From CAZCPB01 sp044223975 (GTDB lineage Bacteria; Planctomycetota; Phycisphaerae; Phycisphaerales; UBA1924), in NCBI GenBank assembly GCA_044223975.1, contig JBGALI010000001.1, positions 248,001-312,000 on the forward strand: a stretch of 64,000 nt of DNA, read 5' to 3'. Of this stretch, positions 7,519-17,850 are shown in pieces (position 1 is the first letter of the stretch; the number at the start of each line of letters is the position of its first letter). The notes under the pieces were generated by a model, which was not told the DNA's origin, ran no database searches, and was given only the letters and a program-made list of their open reading frames with translations. The position numbers and the translations under genes were made by a program.

Positions 7519-9033
7519 ATGAAGACTATCTCGTGGGCGGTGCGGCCACCTGTGCTGGGTCTGGTCCTTGCGGCAGGGACGATGTGGGGTTGTCAGACGT
7601 CGCCCCGAGGAGGGAGTGCCGCGTCAGTTTCCCAGGCCGTGGCGGTTCGGCTGGACGGTTCGGTCGAGGAGTGGCCGGCGGACGCCGCGTGCGTGGCCGA
7701 TGCCGACTACGTCTACGTCAGGTTCACCGTGAAGGACGAGGAGTTCACGCTCCAGCACGCGCCCTCGACCTTGGCGGTTTATCTCGACCTGGACTCGAAC
7801 GCGGAGACCGGCGTGCAGGCCGAGGCTCCATCGCCCGACGCCCGCGGCGCCGACATGGTGATCGAGTTCTCGCCGAGAAGCGGGGGCGCGGAGCCCGGCC
7901 AAGGCGTGGCGGTGTACGCGGTGGGCCCGGACGGGACGCGTCGGGTGGTGCGTCACGCGGATGTGGACCTTTCGTTCGCGCCGACCTACGCGGCGCCGTG
8001 GTACGAAGTGCGTGTGTCGCGCCATCCCGCGGCAACCTGCGCGCTCGCCGGGCCGATGGCCGGGTCGGTCGCGGTGCGCGGCATGGTGGCGTATTTCGAC
8101 GAGGGCGGGAGCGCGTCCCGGTACAGCGACGGGTTCGTCGCGGCGCTCCCGGTGGCCAGTCCGGGCGGGCCGGTCGATGTCGATGTGCCGGCCCGCGGCG
8201 CCGGCGACCTCCGGATCGTCTCCTGGAACGTGCAGAAAAGTTCGCCCGTGGAGCATCCCGACGCATTCGCCCGGGTGCTCAAGTGCCTCGACCCGGACGT
8301 GGTGCTGCTGCAGGAATGGGACAAGGGCGACGCGCGGGCGATCGAGGCGTGGTTCACCGCGTTCGTGCCGTCGGGTTCGGGGTGGCAGGTGGTCAAGAGC
8401 GAGGACGGCGACGTCGCGATCGCGTCGCGGTATCCCCTGTCAAAGGCCGGTGCGGTCGCCCGGGCGACCGGGGACGACCGGCCGGTGCGCTTTGTCGCGG
8501 CGGTGACCACAACGCCGCACGGCGATGTTCTGGCGGCGACCACGCACCTCAAATGCTGCGGATCGAAAGGTTCGGCGGAGGACACGCGGCGGCTCGTCGA
8601 GGCCCGGGCTATCGACGAGGCGGTCCGGGGGGCCCAGGGGCTGCCCTCCGTGCGAGTTCTGGGCGGGGATCTGAACCTCGTCGGCACGCGATTGCCGCTC
8701 GACGCGATCGGCGCGGAGCTCGATTCGGATGGATCGGACCTTGAGATCGCCGATCCGGTCGTGCTGGGCGATACGGCCCTGTACACGTGGTCCGACGACG
8801 CCAGCGAGTTCACGCCCGGGCGTCTGGATTTCGTGCTCTGGAGCGGCGCGAGCGCCGGGGTTACCCGCCAGTTTGTGCTCGACACCTCCCGCCTCAGCGC
8901 CAAGGCCCTGTTGCGCGCAGGACTGCGCGAGGCGGACACGCGGGCCAGCGATCACCTGCCGGTGGTGGTGGACCTTGCGATGCCTGCCACGGCCGTGGTG
9001 GGGGACCAGGGCGCGGGGGAGTCGGGCAAGTAG
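7519..9033 (+). CDS. Exported endonuclease/exonuclease/phosphatase-fold protein
   Basis: 504 aa. The N-terminal signal ends at Gly-Cys (Cys25 in TMWGCQTS), a weak lipobox, so it may be a lipoprotein. Residues about 40-220 look like a beta-sandwich (VRLDGSVEEW, then VYLDLDSNAETG), similar to carbohydrate-binding-like domains of exported planctomycete proteins. Residues 230-490 carry the metal-dependent EEP phosphodiesterase motifs: SWNVQ, LLQEWD, LGGDLNL and ASDHLPVVVDL, supplying the Asn, Glu, Asp/Asn and Asp-His of the active site. Possible substrates are extracellular nucleic acid, phospholipid or inositol phosphate. The stop is 16 bp from the convergent rnc stop. Confidence 0.85.
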   Translation: MKTISWAVRPPVLGLVLAAGTMWGCQTSPRGGSAASVSQAVAVRLDGSVEEWPADAACVADADYVYVRFTVKDEEFTLQHAPSTLAVYLDLDSNAETGVQAEAPSPDARGADMVIEFSPRSGGAEPGQGVAVYAVGPDGTRRVVRHADVDLSFAPTYAAPWYEVRVSRHPAATCALAGPMAGSVAVRGMVAYFDEGGSASRYSDGFVAALPVASPGGPVDVDVPARGAGDLRIVSWNVQKSSPVEHPDAFARVLKCLDPDVVLLQEWDKGDARAIEAWFTAFVPSGSGWQVVKSEDGDVAIASRYPLSKAGAVARATGDDRPVRFVAAVTTTPHGDVLAATTHLKCCGSKGSAEDTRRLVEARAIDEAVRGAQGLPSVRVLGGDLNLVGTRLPLDAIGAELDSDGSDLEIADPVVLGDTALYTWSDDASEFTPGRLDFVLWSGASAGVTRQFVLDTSRLSAKALLRAGLREADTRASDHLPVVVDLAMPATAVVGDQGAGESGK

Positions 9034-9049
9034 AACGGCCCGTGCCCGG

Positions 9050-9811
9050 TCAGTAGACCTCGTCGGGGCGCACGGCCTCGGGGTCGCGGGCGTCGTCGGT
9101 CATCCGGACGCATCCGTTCTCGCCGTCCTCGACCACGCCCAGGTCGCGGAGCGCGTTGAGCGCGGCGAGTTGTTCGGCACGCTTCTTGGACTGGGCCCAG
9201 CTCGCGGAGAAACGGCGGACGCCGATCTCAACGCAGATCTTGAAGCACTTGGCGTGGTCGGGTCCCTTCTCGTCGAGCACGCGGTAGACGGGAGCTCCGT
9301 CGCCCAGCTGCTGGGCGTGCTGCTGGAGCACGGACTTGTAGTTTTCCTGGTGCCCGCTGCGTGCGGCGCTCTCGATGAGCGGGTCGATGAGCGGGAGCAG
9401 GAACGCGCGGGCGGATTCGAAACCGCTGTCAAGGTAGATCGCGGCAACGACCGCTTCGAACGCGGCCGCGGGAAGTGAGCTGGGAACTTCGCCCGAACCC
9501 TGCATGCCCTTGCCCAGGTTGAGGAAGCGCTGGAGGCCGAGCTCTCTGGCGATGTCGGCGCAGACTTGGCGCGACACGGCCAGGGACTTGATCTTGGTCA
9601 TCTCGCCCTCGAGCAGGCGCGGGAACTTCTCGTAAATGCGATGGCACACCACCAGGCCCAGGACCGCGTCACCCAGGAACTCCATCCGCTCGTTCGACGC
9701 CAGGCGCGACTCGGCGACGGAGGCGTGGGTGAAGGCGAGCTCGAGCAGCGCCGTGTTCGTGAACTGGTAGCGGATGGCGATCTGGGCTTCGTGCAGCAGG
9801 TGACTGTTCAT
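9050..9811 (-). CDS. rnc: Ribonuclease III
   Basis: Double-strand-specific endoribonuclease for rRNA and mRNA processing, 253 aa. The RNase III signature ERMEFLGDAVL is at 41-51, the second acidic cluster is in EAVVAAIYLDSG, and the C-terminal dsRNA-binding domain begins at NYKSVLQQHAQQLG. The ATG at 9811 is preferred over an in-frame start 54 bp upstream because the protein then begins with the first helix of the catalytic domain and a GGAAGAG sequence precedes it. A tail of about 25 residues rich in Asp and Glu follows the dsRBD. Confidence 0.95.
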   Translation of the reverse strand: MNSHLLHEAQIAIRYQFTNTALLELAFTHASVAESRLASNERMEFLGDAVLGLVVCHRIYEKFPRLLEGEMTKIKSLAVSRQVCADIARELGLQRFLNLGKGMQGSGEVPSSLPAAAFEAVVAAIYLDSGFESARAFLLPLIDPLIESAARSGHQENYKSVLQQHAQQLGDGAPVYRVLDEKGPDHAKCFKICVEIGVRRFSASWAQSKKRAEQLAALNALRDLGVVEDGENGCVRMTDDARDPEAVRPDEVY

Positions 9812-10279
9812 GCGTCTCGACTCTTCCTTGCGGCGAATCCCCGAGCGGGGAACCTGCCGCGGCACACACCACCACGCGGCGGCACATGTTGGCTGCGCCG
9901 CCGCGGTACGTATCAGTGCCGGAAGTCGCGGACGCTCGCGCAGCCGTCCTCCGACGACCGGCGAGCGAGCGCGCCACTCCGACCCACTCCTCGAGGCCCG
10001 TTGCCGCGAGGTTCCAACAGACTACCCGATCATCGGCGGTGTTCAAAGAGGAACTGAAGCTCACAGGTCCGAAACCCGGGCAGGCCCTTATTTCCGTGGC
10101 GAAGGACCGCTTCCGGTCCACGGCGGGGCTGGTTCGAGCCTGTCCAGGCCCCCCCCCGGCGACGCCCAGAGGGCAGTGATGCTGGTCGTGGGGCAGCCGA
10201 CGGACTAAACTGTGTCCCCCGCTCGGGCGACGGTCCCGGTGACCGCGCCGGGAATGAATCCCGAACGCAGGATCTGATC
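9812..10279. other. 468-bp divergent intergenic region between rnc and rpmH
   Basis: No supportable protein gene on either strand. A stem-loop lies at 10094-10123 (inner stem GGACCG/CGGTCC with a CTTC loop, outer CCGT/ACGG), and a run of nine C at 10149-10157. TAAACT at 10206-10211 could be a -10 for rpmH. No tRNA, RNase P or SRP RNA signature was recognised. Confidence 0.5.
10094..10123 (+). other. Stem-loop upstream of rpmH
   Basis: Inner 6-bp stem GGACCG/CGGTCC with CTTC loop plus outer CCGT/ACGG closing pairs and a six-base bulge. Could be part of a leader or small RNA; not matched to any known family. Confidence 0.3.
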
Positions 10280-10420
10280 ATGCATTACCCGCACCGCACC
10301 AGTCGAATCAAGCGCAAACGTGGTATTGGCTTTCGGGCCCGTATGAAGACCAAGCACGGCCGGAAGATGATGAACCGCAAGCGGAAGGTCGGTCGCTCGT
10401 TGAACGTGGCCGACAAGTAA
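10280..10420 (+). CDS. rpmH: 50S ribosomal protein L34
   Basis: 46-residue ribosomal protein. After an unusual MHYPHRTSRI start it shows the diagnostic L34 core: KRKRGIGFRARMKTKHGRK followed by NRKRKVGRSL, dense in Arg and Lys for 23S rRNA binding. Usually rpmH is followed by rnpA and lies near dnaA; here neither rnpA nor dnaA is adjacent, and the next gene 266 bp downstream is a DUF2934 protein. In that 266-bp gap nothing coding was seen, only a weak hairpin (CGGCA/TGCCG) about 40 bp after the stop. Confidence 0.95.
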   Translation: MHYPHRTSRIKRKRGIGFRARMKTKHGRKMMNRKRKVGRSLNVADK

Positions 10421-10686
10421 GCGCTGGCTCTGATCGTGCGCCGATGATCCGAGCCGACGGCACGAGCTGCCGGGGTGCTCCCCAAACACTTTCAGGTGTG
10501 TGTGCTGGGCGGGGCGGACCCGTCGCCGGTATCGCACAACCAGGCTCGGTAGGCGGATCGTCGTGGACGCGGTGGTACTCACACGCCTACGCTGGCGCCG
10601 GATCGTCACGCGGGGCGGTCCGTGTGGTGCGAGCGCACGGATGTGCGACGCGGCGAACCCAACGCGTGAAAGCAGGGAGGTTCGAC

Positions 10687-10989
10687 ATGGCATTTGGTCC
10701 CAAAAGCAGCACGAAGCCGGTTGAGGCGGTGCGCACGAGCGTCGCCGGGGCGTCGGTGACGTCGGTCGTGTCGGGGGCGAGAGCTCCCGAAACGAAGGCT
10801 CCTCCCGTCGAGATCAAGCAGGTGACGAGCGTGAAGCCCGGTCCGTCGGGCGCGGTTCGCCCGTCGGGAGTGGACGAGATCCGCGTTCGCGCCTTTGAGA
10901 TCTATCAGAAGCGGCGCGTGACCGGGGCGCCGGGCGGGCCTGAATCGGACTGGCTTCAGGCCGAGCGTGAACTCCGGGCCCGGGTCTGA
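10687..10989 (+). CDS. DUF2934 domain protein
   Basis: 100 aa, cytoplasmic. Residues about 65-100 form the DUF2934 motif: DEIRVRAFEIYQKRRVTG, then an acidic DWLQAERELR ending. The N-terminal 60 residues are low-complexity (Ser, Val, Lys, Pro). ATG at 10687 is preceded by a good Shine-Dalgarno (AGGGAGG, 5 nt spacing), which rules out the longer in-frame extension. DUF2934 is of unknown function. Stop codons of this gene and the next (minus strand) are 2 bp apart. Confidence 0.8.
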   Translation: MAFGPKSSTKPVEAVRTSVAGASVTSVVSGARAPETKAPPVEIKQVTSVKPGPSGAVRPSGVDEIRVRAFEIYQKRRVTGAPGGPESDWLQAERELRARV

Positions 10990-10991
10990 GT

Positions 10992-11597
10992 TCAGTTGCC
11001 CCCGCCGGTGAGTTTCTTGTAAACGTCGAGCGCGGCGCCGTCGAGATCGGCACGATCTCTGAGGCGGGCGATGGCCTCCGCGCGCCGACCGTTCTCGTCG
11101 AGGATGATCGACGCGAGGGCGTCGTGGTTGACCGATCGCTGCCAGTAGGCCTCGGTCTGCCAGCGCTTGGGCCCCGCGAACACCAGCGACAGCGCCTCGT
11201 CGGGACGTCGGTTGTTGTTTGCCGTGAGGGCGGCGCTGCACGCGAGTTGGCCGATGCGCATCCAGAATATTTCAAACTCGGCCCCCTGCGGGAGCTGGCC
11301 TTCGACGGCCTGCAGCATGTCGAGCACGGCGCCGGCGAAATCAGTCGCGTCCTCGCCGGCGTCGAGCTTGTCGCGCGACGCGTTGATCGCGTCCTCGGCG
11401 GTGATCTGCCCGGCCTTGAACGCCGCGATCATGGCGCCCGCGGCGGTGGTGCGGCTGGTCTTGGCCTGCGCCGCGTAGACCGCCATCTGCTCCCTGGCGG
11501 TCGGAGCTCCGTCACACCCGATCGAAGCGTTCAGCAGGAACATCGCGAGGGCCGCGGTGAGGATCGATCGGGCGGCCGCGAATCGGTGGTGGTGCAT
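10992..11597 (-). CDS. Putative lipoprotein, unknown function
   Basis: 201 aa. N-terminal Arg/His-rich region, hydrophobic stretch (11-26) and Cys28 in NASIGCDG make a probable lipoprotein signal, though the lipobox is weak. The rest is soluble and helical, Ala- and Gln-rich (AGAMIAAFKAGQITAEDAI), with no recognised domain. Its start lies 3 bp downstream of the TerC homologue's stop on the same strand, so it is probably cotranscribed with it and could fall under the same manganese riboswitch. Confidence 0.7.
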   Translation of the reverse strand: MHHHRFAAARSILTAALAMFLLNASIGCDGAPTAREQMAVYAAQAKTSRTTAAGAMIAAFKAGQITAEDAINASRDKLDAGEDATDFAGAVLDMLQAVEGQLPQGAEFEIFWMRIGQLACSAALTANNNRRPDEALSLVFAGPKRWQTEAYWQRSVNHDALASIILDENGRRAEAIARLRDRADLDGAALDVYKKLTGGGN

Positions 11598-11600
11598 CGG

Positions 11601-12938
11601 TCACAGCGTACCGTCCGAGTCGTCCCCGGTTGCGTCCGGCGTGCGGTCCTGCCGGGTGGGGGGCATCAAGGCTGCCGCGGCCGCGAACTGATCGGCCTTC
11701 GCCTTCATCTTCTTCAAAAGGACGGCGGCCCACACAAACTCGCTGATCAAGACGCCCAGTCCGACGAGCATCACCGGGATTCCCGGCATGCCCGGCACCA
11801 GCCTCGCGATGAGCCCGAACGCCAGGATCGTGACGGCGTAGATGAACAGGAAGGTGCGCTTGGCGTGCCGCAGAACCGCATCGGCAGTTTCGGCCAGGGC
11901 CGCGGGAGAAAGCCGCTTCTCGAAATTCTCCAACCGGTTCATGACGACTGAAGCGACGAGGCCGACCGTGAGGGTGAAGGCCACCACCAGCAGCGAGTGC
12001 AGGGGTTCGATGTGCACGAACCCGCCGATGAGCATCTTGAGGCCGATGAAGCCCAGGACGATCACCAGGCTCATCTTGAGGTACCGGAACCGGTCGATGA
12101 CGGCTTCGAGCGCGAAGTAGAGCGAGCGCAGGCCGAGGATCGCGAACACGTTCGACGTGAACACCAGGAACGGGTCGCTGGTGACGGCGAACACGGCCGG
12201 GATCGAGTCCACCGCGAAGACGATGTCGGTCGTCTCGATGACGCAGAGCACAAGGAAGAGGGGGGTCATCGCCAGGCGCCCCGGGTGGGCCGAGGACGTC
12301 CGCGTGAAGAAGCTCTCCCCCTCGTACTCGGAGCTGAGGGGAAAAACGCGCTTGGCGAGGCGAGCGGCAAAGGTCTTGTCCGGGTCGGGTGAGGAACTTG
12401 TGTTGAGAAGCAGCTTGCCGGCGGTGAGCAGCAGGATGGCGCCGAACACGTACAGGATCCACTCGAAGCTCTGCACCAGCGCGGCCCCGGCGCCGATGAG
12501 CACGCCGCGGAACACCAGGGCGCCCAGCACGCCCCAGAACAGCACGCGGTGCTGGTGCTCGCGCGGCACCCGGAAGTGCTGGAAGATGATCGCGATCACC
12601 AGGATGTTGTCGAGGCTCAAGGAGTACTCGACGATCCATCCGGTGACGAACTGGATCGCCGCCGCTTCGCCCTCGCCGCGGCGGTCCTGGGCGATCCCCA
12701 GCCAATCGCGCTCGTAGGCCCAGTAGACCCACGCAGCGAAGGTGAGGGCCATGACCACCGTTCCGGCGGTGAAGAGCAGGGCGCGTCCCGCGCCGATCGT
12801 GCGGGCATGGCGGTGGAACAGCCCAAGGTCGAGGGCGAGCACCACGAACACGAACACCAGGAACCCGACGTAGAGCCACACCCTGCCGGATTCGAGAAAT
12901 CCCTGGGCAGCGGCGAGAAGAAAACTGGAAGCGTGCAT
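11601..12938 (-). CDS. TerC/Alx family membrane protein (probable Mn2+ exporter)
   Basis: Integral inner-membrane protein of 445 aa with about nine hydrophobic segments. Family hallmarks are the acidic residues inside membrane segments: SLDNILV and ETTDIVFAVDSIPAVFAVT. Alx/TerC proteins are implicated in manganese efflux and in metalating exported enzymes. The ATG at 12938 begins immediately before the first membrane region; the longer in-frame start gives an Arg-rich tail that would come from the leader. A yybP-ykoY riboswitch precedes it, strongly supporting manganese control. The hydrophilic loop around residues 165-200 and a charged C-terminus are usual for Alx. Confidence 0.88.
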   Translation of the reverse strand: MHASSFLLAAAQGFLESGRVWLYVGFLVFVFVVLALDLGLFHRHARTIGAGRALLFTAGTVVMALTFAAWVYWAYERDWLGIAQDRRGEGEAAAIQFVTGWIVEYSLSLDNILVIAIIFQHFRVPREHQHRVLFWGVLGALVFRGVLIGAGAALVQSFEWILYVFGAILLLTAGKLLLNTSSSPDPDKTFAARLAKRVFPLSSEYEGESFFTRTSSAHPGRLAMTPLFLVLCVIETTDIVFAVDSIPAVFAVTSDPFLVFTSNVFAILGLRSLYFALEAVIDRFRYLKMSLVIVLGFIGLKMLIGGFVHIEPLHSLLVVAFTLTVGLVASVVMNRLENFEKRLSPAALAETADAVLRHAKRTFLFIYAVTILAFGLIARLVPGMPGIPVMLVGLGVLISEFVWAAVLLKKMKAKADQFAAAAALMPPTRQDRTPDATGDDSDGTL

Positions 12939-13017
12939 CGGGGCTCCACCAAGGACCCACGTGCTCGGGCGAGCACGGCGGCGGGCGGCGTCGGGGGACG
13001 CGCGTGACCGCAGGGAC

Positions 13018-13138
13018 CGTGGTGGTCTTGCCCCGGTGTCCAAGAACACCCGCGACGGCCGGGAGCCGCGTCCGGCGGCTCCGTGCTGACGACCGCTGCG
13101 TTCGGGCTCCGTGGCCCGGGGGGCTACTCCCCATCACG
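13018..13138 (-). promoter_or_regulatory. yybP-ykoY manganese riboswitch
   Basis: Read on the minus strand the leader of the TerC/Alx gene contains, in order, the conserved L1 sequence GGGGAGTAG (13124-13132), GTCGTCAGC within 13082-13093, and the L3 sequence GCAAGACC (13024-13031). The 5' arm CGTGATGG (13131-13138) pairs with CCACCACG (13018-13025) with one mismatch to make P1. These are the invariant elements of the Mn2+-sensing yybP-ykoY aptamer. About 80 nt separate the aptamer from the start codon, enough for an expression platform. Confidence 0.85.
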
Positions 13139-13141
13139 ACA

Positions 13142-13170
13142 ACGGGGGAACCGTAGGCCGGTTCCCCCGT
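13142..13170. terminator. Strong hairpin terminator downstream of rpoD
   Basis: Perfect 12-bp inverted repeat ACGGGGGAACCG / CGGTTCCCCCGT with a 5-nt loop, 28 bp after the rpoD stop and just before the riboswitch. It has no long T-tract. It probably separates rpoD from the riboswitch-controlled gene. Confidence 0.7.
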
Positions 13171-13198
13171 GGCGGAGTGTACATTGCCGCGGTGCCGG

Positions 13199-15109
<1,911 letters not shown>

Positions 15110-15214
15110 GGCGTACTCCTTGGATCCGGGCGACTCGGGCATCGAAGCTCCGCTGGTCGGTTCCACCGTCATTCTCCGCGGCCCGCTCCGCGGGCCCGAC
15201 GAGGTCGATCGTGC

Positions 15215-17044
15215 TCACACGCGAGGCCGGGGGATCACGCGCCGGTCGGCGCCAAGCTCCGCGTGCTCGCGCTGCTTCAACTGGACACGCGCGAACACGT
15301 CGGCCCGGCCGGCGTCGGGCGCGTCGGCGTGTTCACGCTTCATCTGCTCACGCTTCATGTGGACCATCGAGTCCGACCACAGGGTCCGGACTTTCTGCGG
15401 ATTGGAATCGGTCACCCGCTCCACGTGCGCGGCAAGAGCCACCGCGACTTCCTGGGAGGCCACGTCCGTGCGTTCGGCGAGCACGGCCGCCAAGCCGGGC
15501 GATTCGCCACGCTGCGAGAGGTCTCGGATTGTCTGGGCAAGGCCGGCCAACGTGGGCGAACCGTAGCAAGCCGCGAGCAGGCTGTCCCGTCCCGGGGCCT
15601 CGAGCGTCTCCCACAATTCGGGGTCGCACAGCACGCACCCGAGCAGGTGCTCGGTGAGCGTGGGGCGGGCGGTGGCGGGGGGGGCGGTCGTCGTGGCCGC
15701 CGTGCGCGGGCCGTTGCGGCCCACCGGTCGCGATGCCACGATCGCCTGGACATCGACACCGGTGATCTGTGAAAGCCGCTTCAGAATGAGCTGGCGGCGG
15801 ACGGGCCTGGTCTTCATGAGGCCGAGGTCAACGAGCTTCCGGAGATCGTCCTCGACGACGCGGCTGGTTTCGGCGGCGCCGGCACCGCGGAGCGCGGTCG
15901 CCAGGCGACGATAGCGGTACTCCATGACGTCGGTGGCCTTGTCCAGGGCGGCGGCCAGGAGGTCGTGCCCACCCTCCCGCTTGAGCAACTCGTCGGGGTC
16001 CTTGGCGTCGGTCACGGAGGCCAGCGTGGCGATACGGACGTCGAGATCCTCGTTGAAGAAAACATCGAAGGACCGGTCGGCCGCGCGCTGCCCGGCCTCG
16101 TCGCCGTCGAACAGGAGGACGACGGTGCGGCAGAGCTGGTGGAGCACCTGGGCGTGCTCGCGGGTGAGAGCCGTGCCCAGCACCCCGACCACGTTGGCGA
16201 TCCCGGCCTGGTGGCAGGCGATGACGTCCATGTACCCTTCGCACACGATCGCGCGCCCGGCCCGCTGGATCTCACGGGAGGCGTGGGACAGGCCGTAGAG
16301 CGTGCGGCTCTTGTTGAACAGCCGCATGTCGATCGAGTTGAGGTACTTGGGATCGTCCTCGTCGTTGATCTTGCGGGCTCCGAACGCGATCGGGTTCCCA
16401 GCGCGGTCCATGATCGGGAACATCAGACGGTTGCGGAACCCGTCGTAGTGGCCGCCGGTCTCACGGACCTTGATGAGTCCCAGCTCGATGAACGGGGCCG
16501 GGTCAAGCCGCTTGGCCTCAAGGGTCTTGATGAGCCCGTCCCAGCGGTCGGGGCTGGCGCCGATCTGGAAGTTCTCGACGGCCTCGGGAGTGAGTCCTCG
16601 CTTCTCGATGATCGCGCGGGCCGCGGCGCCGTGCTCGGGGTGCCGCAGAATCGCCTGGAAAAACTCGCACGCGATGGCGCTGGCCTTGCGGAGGTCCTCG
16701 GCGGAGATCGCGTCCTTCGCGTCGCCCGGCGTGCGGGCGCGGCGGGGGGTGAGCGTGACGCCCGCACGCTGCGCGAGGAGCTCGAGGGCCTCGCGGAACT
16801 CCATGCCGTGGAACCTGCGGACGAAGGACAGCACGTCGCCGCCGGCGTTGCAGACGAAGCAGTGGAAGATCTGCTTGGCGGGGATGACGTTCATCGAGGG
16901 GCTGTGGTCATCGTGGAACGGGCAGAGGCCCACGAACTCGCGGCCACGCGGCTTGAGCGCGACGTGCTCGCCCACCACGCGCACGATGTCGCTCGCCTCG
17001 CGCACGCGGCGTACGTCGTCGTTCTGAGGCCACAGGTCGTTCAC
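15215..17044 (-). CDS. dnaG: DNA primase
   Basis: Synthesises RNA primers at the replication fork, 609 aa. N-terminal zinc ribbon: Cys41, His44, Cys62, Cys65 (CPFH and HCFVCNAGG). The TOPRIM catalytic core shows VCEGYMDVIACHQAG and LLFDGDEAGQRAADRS. The C-terminal region (about 430-609) after an Ala/Thr-rich linker corresponds to the helicase-interaction domain. Start is GTG at 17044, with GGAGG 11 nt upstream; no better ATG exists before the zinc ribbon. A longer upstream in-frame extension is Pro/Arg-rich non-coding sequence. Confidence 0.95.
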   Translation of the reverse strand: MNDLWPQNDDVRRVREASDIVRVVGEHVALKPRGREFVGLCPFHDDHSPSMNVIPAKQIFHCFVCNAGGDVLSFVRRFHGMEFREALELLAQRAGVTLTPRRARTPGDAKDAISAEDLRKASAIACEFFQAILRHPEHGAAARAIIEKRGLTPEAVENFQIGASPDRWDGLIKTLEAKRLDPAPFIELGLIKVRETGGHYDGFRNRLMFPIMDRAGNPIAFGARKINDEDDPKYLNSIDMRLFNKSRTLYGLSHASREIQRAGRAIVCEGYMDVIACHQAGIANVVGVLGTALTREHAQVLHQLCRTVVLLFDGDEAGQRAADRSFDVFFNEDLDVRIATLASVTDAKDPDELLKREGGHDLLAAALDKATDVMEYRYRRLATALRGAGAAETSRVVEDDLRKLVDLGLMKTRPVRRQLILKRLSQITGVDVQAIVASRPVGRNGPRTAATTTAPPATARPTLTEHLLGCVLCDPELWETLEAPGRDSLLAACYGSPTLAGLAQTIRDLSQRGESPGLAAVLAERTDVASQEVAVALAAHVERVTDSNPQKVRTLWSDSMVHMKREQMKREHADAPDAGRADVFARVQLKQREHAELGADRRVIPRPRV

Positions 17045-17547
17045 GTGAAAAAATGCCTCCGGACCCGGCGCGTCCTGCACCGCTGCTGACTCCGTCGGAA
17101 CGTCGCGACGGGTGACGTCGCGGCGCTGCCGCCGATGAACCCGGGACGTGAGCGTTCGAACCGTGCCGCGAAAGGCTCCGGCCGCAAGGGCCGGCGATGA
17201 CAACATATTGTTCCGGCGCGGGGGCGCCGGGTGGCACAGTACGGACGCGGCGCTCGCGGCATGGAGAAGTCCGTGCGGGCATGTGCGGCCGTCATGGCCT
17301 TGGCCCGAGGATTCCGGAGGTGCGAGCGTGCCCCGACTCAAATCAAGGCTAGCACGGAAGCGGAATGGATCAACTAATCCGAGGATGCGGACTAGGAAAG
17401 ATGGGCAGAGTCCGGGAAAGACCTCCCCCTCGGGGAGACGCCCTCGTCGTCTCGAACGAGTTATTCTGAGCCCGGGCGTTCTCGGTCGATGGCCCGGTGT
17501 TTGCTGCGCGGGGTCGAACCGTACGGCCGACCGGGAGACGATTGGAC
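17045..17547. other. 503-bp divergent intergenic region between dnaG and acyP
   Basis: No supportable gene. Holds three clean hairpins: CCGGCC/GGCCGG (17178-17194), CCGGCGC/GCGCCGG with GGGG loop (17213-17230), and CTCCCC/GGGGAG (17423-17437). TATTCT at 17462-17467 is a possible -10 for acyP. The dnaG promoter should lie here; no clear -35/-10 pair was found. Confidence 0.5.
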
Positions 17548-17817
17548 ATGGAGCGGACGCGGGTGAATTTCGTCGGGCGGGTGCAGGGGGTCGGGTTTCG
17601 GGCCACCGCGCGGGCGTGTGCGCGGTCGTGCGCGGTATCGGGCTGGGTGCGGAACGAGCCCGACGGCAGCGTGATGGCCGAAGTGCAGGGGTCGCGCCAG
17701 GAGATCGATCGGTTCCTGGGCGCGCTCCGAGAGCGGATGGGCGGGCTGATCCGCGCCGAGCATGCCTTCCCGATGACTCCTGACCCGGACGAGGACGGAT
17801 TTGAGATTCGTCGTTGA
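17548..17817 (+). CDS. acyP: Acylphosphatase
   Basis: Small enzyme of 89 aa that hydrolyses acyl phosphates. Signature GRVQGVGFRATA (10-21) contains the phosphate loop and catalytic Arg18; GWVRNEPDGSV (32-42) contains catalytic Asn36. Full family length. ATG at 17548 is used since the residues before it do not belong to the fold. The next gene starts 33 bp downstream on the same strand. Confidence 0.93.
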   Translation: MERTRVNFVGRVQGVGFRATARACARSCAVSGWVRNEPDGSVMAEVQGSRQEIDRFLGALRERMGGLIRAEHAFPMTPDPDEDGFEIRR

Positions 17818-17850
17818 GGTGCCGCCCCGAAGGGGGCATAGCCTTCGCCC

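Noticed and set aside
10131..10160. GGTTCGAGCC resembling a tRNA T-arm
   Set aside because: No matching acceptor, D-arm or anticodon arm with correct spacing could be built around it.
10421..10686. Expected rnpA gene after rpmH
   Set aside because: No frame shows RnpA motifs; the only longer in-frame extension lacks any similarity and a good start.
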